From NCBI GenBank assembly GCA_030682595.1, contig JAUXNZ010000273.1, forward strand, positions 1 through 6,499: 6,499 nucleotides of DNA, written 5' to 3'. The notes beneath the pieces were generated by a model that saw only the letters and a program-made list of their open reading frames with translations, was not told where the DNA came from and ran no database searches. The stretch comes from Rhodocyclaceae bacterium (GTDB lineage: Bacteria; Pseudomonadota; Gammaproteobacteria; Burkholderiales; Rhodocyclaceae). Positions 1 through 4,520 of this stretch are shown here, one piece after another; the first letter of the stretch is position 1; each line of letters begins with the position of its first letter. A program made the position numbers and the translations under genes.

Positions 1-2011
1 GGTTGCGGGTCAGTTGCGCCGTTTCCGCCGCAAAGTCCGCGTCCTGAATCCGGCTGCGCGCAGCGGAGAGGTTCTCCGATGACGCCGTCAGGCTGGAGAC
101 TACGCTCTGGAAGCGGTTTTGCAGAGCACCCATGGCGCCGCGGATGGTGGCAACCTGGCTCAGCGCGCCATCGACCACGGAGATCGCGCTGTTGGCACCG
201 GCGACTGAAGAGATGTCGATGGCGTTAGCAGCGTTAAGCGTTGAGGAAGCCGTGGAGAGGCCGGCCTTTGCCGGGTCGTTGCCGGCGATCGAGTATGCCG
301 CGTTCGAGCTCAGCGAGATGATGCCGTAGGTGGTGCTTGCAGTGTAGGCGCCATCGGTGGCAGTGACACCCGCAGCGGCGGCGACGCCAGCACCGACTGC
401 GGTGCCGGTGCCCAGACCATTGCCAGCGCTACCCTTCAATACCGACGTCGCGGTAACTTGGTTCGAAGAGGCGGCGGCAGTATGGTTTGTCAGGTTAGTG
501 CCGGCCGTAGTCGTCTTGTTGGCCGACATGGCGGATGCAAGGGCAGTTGCCAATGTCGTGGTAGTTGCCGTGGTCAGCGAAATGTTGTTTCCGCTCGTTG
601 CGCCCTTGATGAAGGTATAGGTTTGGTTATCGATGATGAGCGTCGATCCTTCAGCGAGGCCGGTACCGGCGGTGTTGTTTATCGAGGCGAACCCTCCACT
701 GGTATCCGCGAGAAGGTGGGACTTGGTGACTGCCGCCTCGTTGCCCAGCATGTTGTTCGTAATGGTCAGGACAGCACCAGAGAAAGCGGCCGTAACACCG
801 ATGTTGGCGCCATTAATTGCTGCAGCCACTGAGGTCTGCAAACTTGCTTGGTCGGTGTAAGCCGCACCAACGCCGCTGCCTCCGGTAACCCCCGATGCGT
901 TAAATGTGAAGGTGGTGGTGCCAACAGTGAAGGTTTCCCCATCCGCCACTTCGTCAAAATCCAATGTGCCGACACCCGTGCCCGCAGCGGCGCTGAGGGT
1001 ATAGGTTTGGGTGGCGGATGCCGTACTCGCCGACACTTCCATACCCGTTGCGTTTTCCACACGCGAGGCCCCGGCGGCTGAGCCGCTAGTGATTTCAATG
1101 GTCTTGCCAGTACTGGACGACAGGGTGATCGCACCGGTTACGGTGTTGGCAGATGCCGTCACGCCGGTGGTGTTGGTCTTGGCGTTGATCGCGGTAGCGA
1201 TGCTTGCCCCCTGGGTCGCGAAATTATAAGAACCGGTGACGGCGCCGATGTTCACCCCGTTAATGACGAGGTCGCCGGAAGCGAGATCCTGTTTGCCTGT
1301 AACCGGTGCGTTGGCGGCGACGATGGAGGAGGTTGCCGTGGCGGTAACGCTGGTCTGGCTGGTCACGCCGTTGATGGCATTGACGATGGTATCCGCGCTG
1401 CCATTGGCCGTTGCACCAACGTTGACGCCGTTGATGGTCAGATCGCCGGACGCCAGGGCGGTGCCGCTGACGGCGCTGGAGGTGTTGTTGTACTGGTAGG
1501 CGCCAATGGCCGAGGTCTGCGCGTTGCCCGTGCTGGCGGTGATGGTCTGGTTGGCGTTCGCGCCGACCTGGAACTGGGCAGCGGTGAAGGTCCCATCCAG
1601 GATGTTCTGGCCGTTGAATTGGGAACTGGTCGCGACGCGCTGGATTTCGGCCAGCAACTGCGTTACTTCGGCGTTCAGCGAGGCGCGATCCGACGAGGTA
1701 TTGGTCGCGTTGGCGGACTGGATGGCCAGTTCACGAATCCGTTGCAGGTTGCTGGCCACTTCGGACAAGCCGCCTTCAGCGGTTTGCGCCAGGGAAACAC
1801 CGTCGTTGGCGTTACGCGCTGCCTGGTTCAGGCCGCGAATCTGCGAGGTCATCCGGTCGGAAATCGCCAGGCCGGCAGCGTCGTCCTTGGCGCTGTTGAT
1901 GCGCAGGCCGGAAGATAGGCGCTGCAGGGAGGTCGCCAGGGCGCTTTGCGAAGTGTTGAGGTTGCGCTGGGCGTTCAGTGAAGAGATGTTGGTGTTGATT
2001 ACTTGGGCCAT
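1..2011 (-). CDS. fliC: Flagellin, large variant, C-terminus cut off by the window edge
   Basis: This is the structural subunit of the flagellar filament, exported by the flagellar type III apparatus and polymerised outside the cell. The frame runs open from the ATG at 2011 to base 1 (670 codons). It begins MAQVINTNISSLNAQRNL and continues with the conserved D0/D1 coiled-coil segment (SLQRLSSGLRINSAKDDAAG, then an LQRIRELAIQSANATN-type helix) to about residue 140. The C-terminal D1/D0 part (about residue 570 onward) is also clear: ALQNRFQSVVSSL, then SRIQDADFAAETAQLTRN at the edge. Typical flagellins end roughly 30-35 residues later, so the full protein should be about 700 aa, larger than the common 280-500. 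The extra length is a Ser/Thr/Ala/Gly-rich central region carrying repeated flagellin-IN-like units (GDLTINGVNVGA near residue 188, GDLVINGVNIGA near 244). The start is fixed by the family N-terminus and by AAGGAG at the right distance. The downstream end is not visible. Confidence 0.96.
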   Translation of the reverse strand, partial: MAQVINTNISSLNAQRNLNTSQSALATSLQRLSSGLRINSAKDDAAGLAISDRMTSQIRGLNQAARNANDGVSLAQTAEGGLSEVASNLQRIRELAIQSANATNTSSDRASLNAEVTQLLAEIQRVATSSQFNGQNILDGTFTAAQFQVGANANQTITASTGNAQTSAIGAYQYNNTSSAVSGTALASGDLTINGVNVGATANGSADTIVNAINGVTSQTSVTATATSSIVAANAPVTGKQDLASGDLVINGVNIGAVTGSYNFATQGASIATAINAKTNTTGVTASANTVTGAITLSSSTGKTIEITSGSAAGASRVENATGMEVSASTASATQTYTLSAAAGTGVGTLDFDEVADGETFTVGTTTFTFNASGVTGGSGVGAAYTDQASLQTSVAAAINGANIGVTAAFSGAVLTITNNMLGNEAAVTKSHLLADTSGGFASINNTAGTGLAEGSTLIIDNQTYTFIKGATSGNNISLTTATTTTLATALASAMSANKTTTAGTNLTNHTAAASSNQVTATSVLKGSAGNGLGTGTAVGAGVAAAAGVTATDGAYTASTTYGIISLSSNAAYSIAGNDPAKAGLSTASSTLNAANAIDISSVAGANSAISVVDGALSQVATIRGAMGALQNRFQSVVSSLTASSENLSAARSRIQDADFAAETAQLTRN
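1235..1455 (-). repeat. Two flagellin-IN-like units inside the flagellin variable region
   Basis: Within the flagellin frame two related segments follow each other about 56 residues apart: ASGDLTINGVNVGATANG near residue 187 and ASGDLVINGVNIGAVTGS near residue 243. Each is followed by an (S/A)..I..AIN motif (DTIVNAINGVTSQTSVTA and ASIATAINAKTNTTGVTA). The pattern matches what I know of the flagellin-IN (INGV) motif, a small beta unit found in enlarged flagellin D2/D3 domains and hook-associated proteins. The copies have diverged at the DNA level, so this is an old duplication rather than a recent slippage product. More distant units may lie near residues 356 and 454 (FTVGTTTFTF and LIIDNQTYTF). 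Confidence 0.75.
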
Positions 2012-2017
2012 TTGGGG

Positions 2018-2024
2018 TCTCCTT
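2018..2024 (-). promoter_or_regulatory. Strong ribosome binding site of the flagellin gene
   Basis: On the minus strand AAGGAGA lies a few bases upstream of the ATG at 2011. This is a near-perfect Shine-Dalgarno, as expected for one of the most highly translated proteins of the cell, and it confirms the chosen start. Confidence 0.85.
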
Positions 2025-2075
2025 AGCCGGATCAGGGTTCAAGTTTCCGAGAGCACCTTGCTCCCGATGCTTGCA

Positions 2076-2103
2076 CTAACGGATACCCCCCGGGGAAACT
2101 TGA
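2076..2103 (-). promoter_or_regulatory. Candidate sigma-28 (FliA) promoter of the flagellin gene
   Basis: Reading the minus strand, TCAAGTTT (2103-2096) matches the sigma-28 -35 consensus TAAAGTTT at 7 of 8 positions. It is followed, after a CCCCGGGGGG-containing spacer, by TCCGTTAG (2083-2076), a 5 of 8 match to GCCGATAA. Transcription would start near 2069, giving a leader of about 58 nt, similar to known fliC leaders. The spacer is 12 nt rather than the usual 11, so the -10 match is imperfect. The gene identity makes sigma-28 control likely on established grounds; the exact site is inference. Confidence 0.5.
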
Positions 2104-2174
2104 GCGGATATTTGCAACAATCGCAGCATCTGCGCAGGTTGGTATTTCTACCCAATAAATATTTGTTTGCCTTC

Positions 2175-2204
2175 TTGTTGATGGTGTCAAAAATGCTACC
2201 ATCA
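2175..2204 (+). promoter_or_regulatory. Promoter and inverted-repeat operator of the PIN toxin operon
   Basis: A perfect 7-bp inverted repeat, TGATGGT (2179-2185) and ACCATCA (2198-2204), is separated by 12 bp, so half-site centres lie 19 bp apart, close to two helical turns. It overlaps a sigma-70-like promoter, TTGTTG (2175-2180), 16 bp spacer, TACCAT (2197-2202). Ribbon-helix-helix antitoxins typically bind such repeats over their own promoter, so this is the natural candidate for autoregulation. The predicted transcription start falls at about 2209, the first base of the toxin ATG. Confidence 0.55.
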
Positions 2205-2208
2205 GACT

Positions 2209-2625
2209 ATGCGTGTAGTCATTGATACGAATGTGTTTATTGGTGCCTGTCTGGGGCGCGGCGCGGCTAATGCAGTTGTGGCTGCTTGCTTGCAGGGGCG
2301 CTGCACGCCTTTGATGGGGGCGGCGCTGTTTGCCGAATATGAGGACGTGATGGGGCGAACCCCGCTCTTTCAGGCTTGTCGACTGGATGCCGGCGAGCGC
2401 GAGGAATTGCTTGACGTCTTCCTGTCCCGTTGCGAATGGACGCGCGTGTATTGCCTGTGGCGCCCTGATTTGCGTGACGAGGCGGATAACCATCTGGTGG
2501 AACTCGCCGTTGCCGGTGCCGCCGAATGCATTGTGACGCGCAACTTGCGCGATCTGCGCGCCATGGAATTGAGGTTCCCGGCCTTGCGGGTTGTAACGCC
2601 CGAGGCTTTTCTGGAGGATATTTGA
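2209..2625 (+). CDS. PIN-domain toxin (putative VapC-like RNase, COG1569 type)
   Basis: A 138-aa single-domain PIN protein, likely a metal-dependent RNase toxin. The N-terminus MRVVIDTNVF gives the first acidic residue (D6, with N8). E43 in the LFAEYEDV helix, D93 in DEADNHLVELA, and N112 and D115 in IVTRNLRDL fill the positions of the other conserved acidic/polar residues. The spacing and the DNHLVELAVAGAAECIVTRN segment resemble the 'putative toxin-antitoxin system toxin component, PIN family' group rather than classic VapC. The length is normal for that group. The start is set by the family N-terminus. No Shine-Dalgarno precedes it, and the promoter places the transcript start at the ATG, so leaderless translation is plausible. 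The partner antitoxin gene begins 1 bp after the stop. Substrate RNA cannot be read from the sequence. Confidence 0.88.
   Translation: MRVVIDTNVFIGACLGRGAANAVVAACLQGRCTPLMGAALFAEYEDVMGRTPLFQACRLDAGEREELLDVFLSRCEWTRVYCLWRPDLRDEADNHLVELAVAGAAECIVTRNLRDLRAMELRFPALRVVTPEAFLEDI
2613..2617 (+). promoter_or_regulatory. Ribosome binding site of the PIN-module antitoxin, inside the toxin gene
   Basis: GGAGG near the end of the toxin frame sits 9 nt before the ATG at 2627. The antitoxin therefore has a strong ribosome site while the toxin upstream has none, which would favour excess antitoxin from one transcript. Confidence 0.7.
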
Positions 2626-2626
2626 C

Positions 2627-2842
2627 ATGACCGCCATTACCGTACGGCTGCCCGACGAAAAACACCGCCGTCTAAAGGCGCTGGCAAAGAGCCGTGGCAC
2701 GCCGCTCAATCGCCTGATTGACGAAATGACGACGCTGATGCTGGCCGAATTTGATGCGGAAACCCGTTTCCAGGTGCGCGCGGCCCGCGGCACGGGACGG
2801 GTTGAACGCGGACTTGAACTGCTTGAGAAGGCGGCCGGTTAG
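2627..2842 (+). CDS. Ribbon-helix-helix antitoxin of the PIN module
   Basis: A 71-aa protein predicted to dimerise, bind operator DNA through its N-terminal beta strand and neutralise the PIN toxin through its C-terminal tail. MTAITVRLPDEKHRRLKALA followed by SRGTPLNRLIDEMTT is the strand-helix-helix pattern of small CopG/Arc-type repressors (strand at about residues 2-8, helices about 10-21 and 26-43). The remainder is charged (ETRFQVRAARGTGRVERGLELLEK), as expected of a toxin-binding tail that folds on its partner. The gene follows the toxin by 1 bp, with GGAGG upstream. The order toxin then antitoxin is reversed from the most common type II arrangement but occurs in this PIN group. The assignment as antitoxin rests on fold and pairing. 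Confidence 0.82.
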   Translation: MTAITVRLPDEKHRRLKALAKSRGTPLNRLIDEMTTLMLAEFDAETRFQVRAARGTGRVERGLELLEKAAG

Positions 2843-2852
2843 AAGCGAGTGG

Positions 2853-2870
2853 CGGAAAATGAGGTCAGAC
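2853..2870 (-). repeat. GGTCAGAC-type short repeat, copy A (inverted relative to B and C)
   Basis: Read on the minus strand this is GTCTGACCTCATTTTCCG, identical to copy B (3456-3472, GTCTGACCTCATTTCCG) except for one additional T. It lies between the PIN-module antitoxin and the 3' end of the RelE gene, and with copy B it forms an inverted pair bracketing the RelBE module. I recall similar motifs scattered through betaproteobacterial genomes, often near REP-associated transposases, but no transposase is present here. Confidence 0.6.
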
Positions 2871-2908
2871 CACGGTGTTCACCCTGAGTCTTCTCTGAAG
2901 CTTCGTTT

Positions 2909-3184
2909 TCAGTGTTGCCGGTATATCTCGCGTCGATTACCAACGCGCAGTACACGGACAACGATGCGTGAATCCTGAATGTCGCAAATGATCCGCCAAT
3001 CGCCGACCCGATATTTCCAATAGACACCGAGCCGCGATCCGGCCAGTGACTCGCCGATGCAGCGGGGGTCGTCAAGTTTGGCCAAGCGCAGCCGCAGAAA
3101 TCCGATCAAACGTTGCTGCACGCCGCGATCGAGTTTCTTGAGGTCTTTTAGCGCATCCGGGTCGAACTCGACTTCATAGCCCAA
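2909..3184 (-). CDS. relE: RelE/ParE-superfamily toxin
   Basis: A 91-aa toxin of the RelE fold, which in characterised members cleaves mRNA in the ribosomal A site. The N-terminal helix pair (DPDALKDLKKLDRGVQQRLIGFL) is followed by the beta-sheet core with the hallmark segment GVYWKYRVGDWRIICDI (residues 53-69) and the C-terminal VLRVGNRREIYRQH (78-91). R59, R64, R80, R84/R85 and Y88 are the basic and aromatic residues usually implicated in RNA binding and cleavage. Many relatives have VGHRREVY, so N83 replaces a common His. The start is a TTG at 3184 inside the antitoxin gene (11-nt overlap), supported by GGAG at 3195-3192, 7 nt upstream. There is no in-frame ATG nearby. The rare start and overlap imply translation coupled to, and lower than, the antitoxin. 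Confidence 0.9.
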   Translation of the reverse strand: MGYEVEFDPDALKDLKKLDRGVQQRLIGFLRLRLAKLDDPRCIGESLAGSRLGVYWKYRVGDWRIICDIQDSRIVVRVLRVGNRREIYRQH

Positions 3185-3380
3185 GTTCGCGCTCCACGTC
3201 GGCTAGCGGAATGGTTTTGCGATTTTGGCGTGCGCGCGCCTCGGCAAGATAAAAGTCCTCGAGGTCGTCGATGTATTCGAGAATTGCCTCGCGCGCCAAG
3301 GCGGTTTTAGTGCGTCCGGTTTCCGTTGCCAGCGTGTCAAGGCGGTCTTCAATCGCATCCGGTAGGCGTATTGCCAGCAT
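3174..3380 (-). CDS. relB: RelB/DinJ-type ribbon-helix-helix antitoxin
   Basis: A 68-aa antitoxin and autorepressor for the adjoining RelE toxin. MLAIRLP forms the DNA-binding strand. RLDTLATETGRTKTALAREAILEYIDD gives the two helices of the ribbon-helix-helix fold, including the GRTK..YAREAI-like signature of this family with an alanine variant (TALAREAI). The tail LEDFYLAEARARQNRKTIPLADVERELGL is the typical toxin-wrapping segment ending in an (E)VERELGL-like motif. The start at 3380 is preceded by GGAG (3390-3387) at 6 nt. The order antitoxin then toxin with overlapping ends is the classic arrangement. Confidence 0.9.
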   Translation of the reverse strand: MLAIRLPDAIEDRLDTLATETGRTKTALAREAILEYIDDLEDFYLAEARARQNRKTIPLADVERELGL

Positions 3381-3399
3381 TTCAGTCTCCTTTTGTCAT

Positions 3400-3419
3400 G
3401 CGCTATACAAATATAGCAC
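3400..3419 (-). promoter_or_regulatory. Palindromic operator/promoter of the relBE pair
   Basis: The perfect inverted repeat GCTATA (3402-3407), CAAA, TATAGC (3412-3417), flanked by a further matching G/C pair at 3400 and 3419, lies about 20 bp upstream of the relB start. On the minus strand it supplies a TATAGC or TATATT -10-like hexamer, with TTGCGC upstream of it as a possible -35. RelB-type antitoxins usually repress from such a site, so this is the likely autoregulatory operator. The exact -10 is ambiguous. Confidence 0.55.
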
Positions 3420-3445
3420 AGCTGCGCAAGATTGCAGAAGGGGAA

Positions 3446-3472
3446 AATTGGGTCAGTCTGACCTCATTTCCG
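3446..3472 (+). repeat. GGTCAGAC-type short repeat, copy B, with internal palindrome
   Basis: The repeat contains ATTGGGTCAG followed by TCTGACCTCATTTCCG. Its centre, GGTCAG-T-CTGACC at 3451-3463, is a perfect 6-bp inverted repeat. It lies between the divergently transcribed RelBE and TumEA modules. The right half matches copy A in inverted orientation; the ATTGGG(G)TCAG and CATTTCC blocks match copy C in direct orientation. Confidence 0.6.
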
Positions 3473-3493
3473 TACCATTTTCGCCATCCCGGG

Positions 3494-3531
3494 ATTGACA
3501 ACAGATCAGAGTGTTGGCAGCATTGACAACA
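3494..3531 (+). promoter_or_regulatory. Candidate promoter and direct repeats ahead of the TumE-like gene
   Basis: The 10-mer ATTGACAACA occurs at 3494-3503 and again at 3522-3531, 28 bp apart, the second copy running into the ATG. The first contains a perfect -35 hexamer TTGACA (3495-3500). After 17 bp there is CAGCAT (3518-3523), a weak -10 that keeps the A at position 2 and the AT at positions 5-6. Transcription would begin at about 3530, directly at the toxin ATG. The repeats could be operator half-sites; this is inference. Confidence 0.4.
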
Positions 3532-3812
3532 TGAGCGCGAATTTGATGTATCGGCATCGCATGGATTTTGAGGATGGCGCAATTCTCGAAGTCGTGGTTT
3601 GGCGACTTCCCCGGCCAGTCGATGGATGCAAGCATCCATTCAAATATCGGCTCTATTACGGGCAGGGCGGCCGACGCATCATCGGTTTCGATAATGAGCG
3701 ACCGAAAGGTGATCACTGTCATTGCGAAGGTGTCGAGACGAGTTACGTTTTCGAGGGGCCGGAAAAGCTGATTGCCGATTTTTTTCGCGAGGTTGAAAAA
3801 AGGAGAACATGA
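3531..3812 (+). CDS. tumE: TumE-like toxin (DUF6516 family)
   Basis: A 93-aa protein resembling the family annotated as TumE-type toxin of a two-gene TA system; its biochemical target is not evident from the sequence. Recognisable features are the RHRMDFEDGAILEVVVWRLP start, the KYRLYYGQGGRRIIGFDNE strand block (about residues 40-58) and the PKGDHCHCEG motif (about 59-68), corresponding to the FDNER.KGDH.H signature of the family. The C-terminal helix is LIADFFREVEKRR. I chose the ATG at 3531 because the family consensus begins just after it. An upstream in-frame TTG at 3495 would add 12 residues that look like promoter DNA. There is no Shine-Dalgarno, so leaderless translation is possible. 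The stop overlaps the next gene's ATG (ATGA). Confidence 0.78.
   Translation: MSANLMYRHRMDFEDGAILEVVVWRLPRPVDGCKHPFKYRLYYGQGGRRIIGFDNERPKGDHCHCEGVETSYVFEGPEKLIADFFREVEKRRT
3801..3805 (+). promoter_or_regulatory. Ribosome binding site of the TumA-like gene
   Basis: AGGAG follows an A-rich stretch at the end of the toxin frame. It sits 3 nt before the first ATG (3809) and 6 nt before the second (3812). The spacing slightly favours initiation at the second ATG, which would shorten the protein by one Met. Confidence 0.65.
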
Positions 3813-4171
3813 TGAGAACCGCGACGATCCATATCAAGAGCGCCAGCGCATCAATGGCGGATGCCAGGGCGGGATTTCTCGCCGCCTGGCAGTCTGGGGA
3901 GTATGCAGGCGAGCATTTCGATTTCGAGTCACCCGCCGCGTTGTTTCGCGTGTTGACGCCCAAGCGCTGGGAGCTGGTCGAGTGTTTGCAAAAGACCGGC
4001 CCCCTGGGTGTGCGCGCGCTGGCGCGCGCCCTCGGACGCGATGTCAAGCGGGTCCATGACGACGCGACAGCCATGATCGGGGTTGGCATGGTCGAAAAGA
4101 CGACGGATGGCAAGCTGGTCGTGCCTTTCGCTGAAATTCGCGCGGAGTTCATGCTGCGCGCGGCAGCTTGA
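3809..4171 (+). CDS. tumA: TumA-like winged-helix antitoxin/regulator (HVO_A0114 type)
   Basis: A 120-aa DNA-binding protein that pairs with the TumE-like toxin, presumably neutralising it and repressing the operon. The N-terminal part (to about residue 40) contains a short amphipathic segment with ARAGFLAAWQSGEYAGEHFDFES. From about residue 45 it is a clear winged helix: LFRVLTPKRWELVECLQKTG, then the helix-turn-helix GVRALARALGRDVKRVHDDATAM, and the wing GMVEKTTDGKLVVPFAEI. The ending RAEFMLRAA is characteristic of proteins annotated 'HVO_A0114 family putative DNA-binding protein', which commonly follow TumE genes. The ATGA overlap with the toxin indicates translational coupling. Toxin precedes antitoxin, as in the PIN module nearby. 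Confidence 0.8.
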   Translation: MMRTATIHIKSASASMADARAGFLAAWQSGEYAGEHFDFESPAALFRVLTPKRWELVECLQKTGPLGVRALARALGRDVKRVHDDATAMIGVGMVEKTTDGKLVVPFAEIRAEFMLRAAA

Positions 4172-4232
4172 TCCCCGCAGAAGAAAACCGGGGCCACCCA
4201 TTAGCCGGCCGGTGTCAAGCGAGCGCAGTGCC

Positions 4233-4254
4233 ATTGGGGTCAGACACCATTTCC
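4233..4254 (+). repeat. GGTCAGAC-type short repeat, copy C
   Basis: The sequence ATTGGGGTCAGACACC followed by ATTTCC resembles copy B (ATTGGGTCAG and CATTTCC blocks) in the same orientation. It lies 61 bp after the TumA-like stop, so B and C bracket the TumEA module. A GGTGTC at 4211-4216 could pair with GACACC at 4243-4248, but the 26-nt loop makes that a weak hairpin. A run of eight C follows at 4256-4263. Confidence 0.5.
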
Positions 4255-4277
4255 TCCCCCCCCATATTCCGGCAAGT

Positions 4278-4520
4278 CTATTTCGCTGACTTCCCCGCAG
4301 TTTCAGGTGCCACCGTCTCGACAATGACCTCACCGGTCTTGACCACGCCCTTGCCGACGAGGATGGCACCATCGACGGCGACACCCGCAGCCGTTGTTGC
4401 CACACCAACCGCCGCCCCCGTGACCATGACGGTGGTGGAGACGATTCCGCAGCCGGAGAGCAGCGGGGTAAGCGCGCTGGCAGCGAGGCATGCCCGCCAG
4501 GGTGTTGTTTTCAGTGCCAC
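4278..4520 (-). CDS. Small lipoprotein, Gly/Ala/Val-rich
   Basis: An 80-aa predicted lipoprotein. From a GTG at 4520 it reads MALKTTPWRACLAASALTPLLSGC, a short basic N-region, hydrophobic core and lipobox LLSGC, so Cys24 would be lipidated and the rest anchored in a cell-envelope membrane. The mature part (about 57 aa) is a low-complexity run of G, A, V and T (VMVTGAAVGVATTAAGVAVDGAILVGKGVVKTGEVIVETVAPE) reminiscent of small lipoproteins with alternating VG/VD repeats; function is unknown. The GTG overlaps the last 10 nt of the preceding gene, suggesting translational coupling. No good Shine-Dalgarno is visible. A longer in-frame start near 4590 would put about 25 residues ahead of the signal peptide and is less likely. 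Confidence 0.72.
   Translation of the reverse strand: MALKTTPWRACLAASALTPLLSGCGIVSTTVMVTGAAVGVATTAAGVAVDGAILVGKGVVKTGEVIVETVAPETAGKSAK

Noticed and set aside
132..1499. Series of plus-strand frames rich in Val/Ala/Pro
   Set aside because: They are shadows of the Ala/Thr/Gly-rich flagellin central domain on the other strand and have no ribosome sites or recognisable motifs.
1506..2225. Plus-strand 239-codon open frame antisense to the flagellin start
   Set aside because: It is the complement of the highly conserved flagellin N-terminus and promoter, with Trp/Arg/Cys-rich translation and no family likeness. The minus-strand frame clearly encodes flagellin.
2032..2793. 253-codon minus-strand frame
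   Set aside because: It is antisense to the well-supported PIN toxin and its antitoxin, and its translation has no recognisable domain.
2895..2912. CTGAA...TTCAG and GAAGCTTC palindrome between the convergent PIN-module and RelE genes
   Set aside because: The short stem lacks a convincing U tract in either direction, so terminator function is unsupported.
3495..3530. TTG start giving a 105-aa TumE-like protein
   Set aside because: The TTG is the first part of a TTGACA promoter hexamer within a direct repeat and has no Shine-Dalgarno. The ATG at 3531 fits the family better.
4173..4193. Possible terminator hairpin CCCCG...CGGGG after the TumA-like gene
   Set aside because: The stem is only 5 bp with an 11-nt loop and no T run, too weak to call an intrinsic terminator.
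2853..4254. CRISPR array or integron attC sites
   Set aside because: The three repeats are hundreds of bases apart, differ in orientation and sequence, and lack attC-type R'/R'' core sites as far as I can see.
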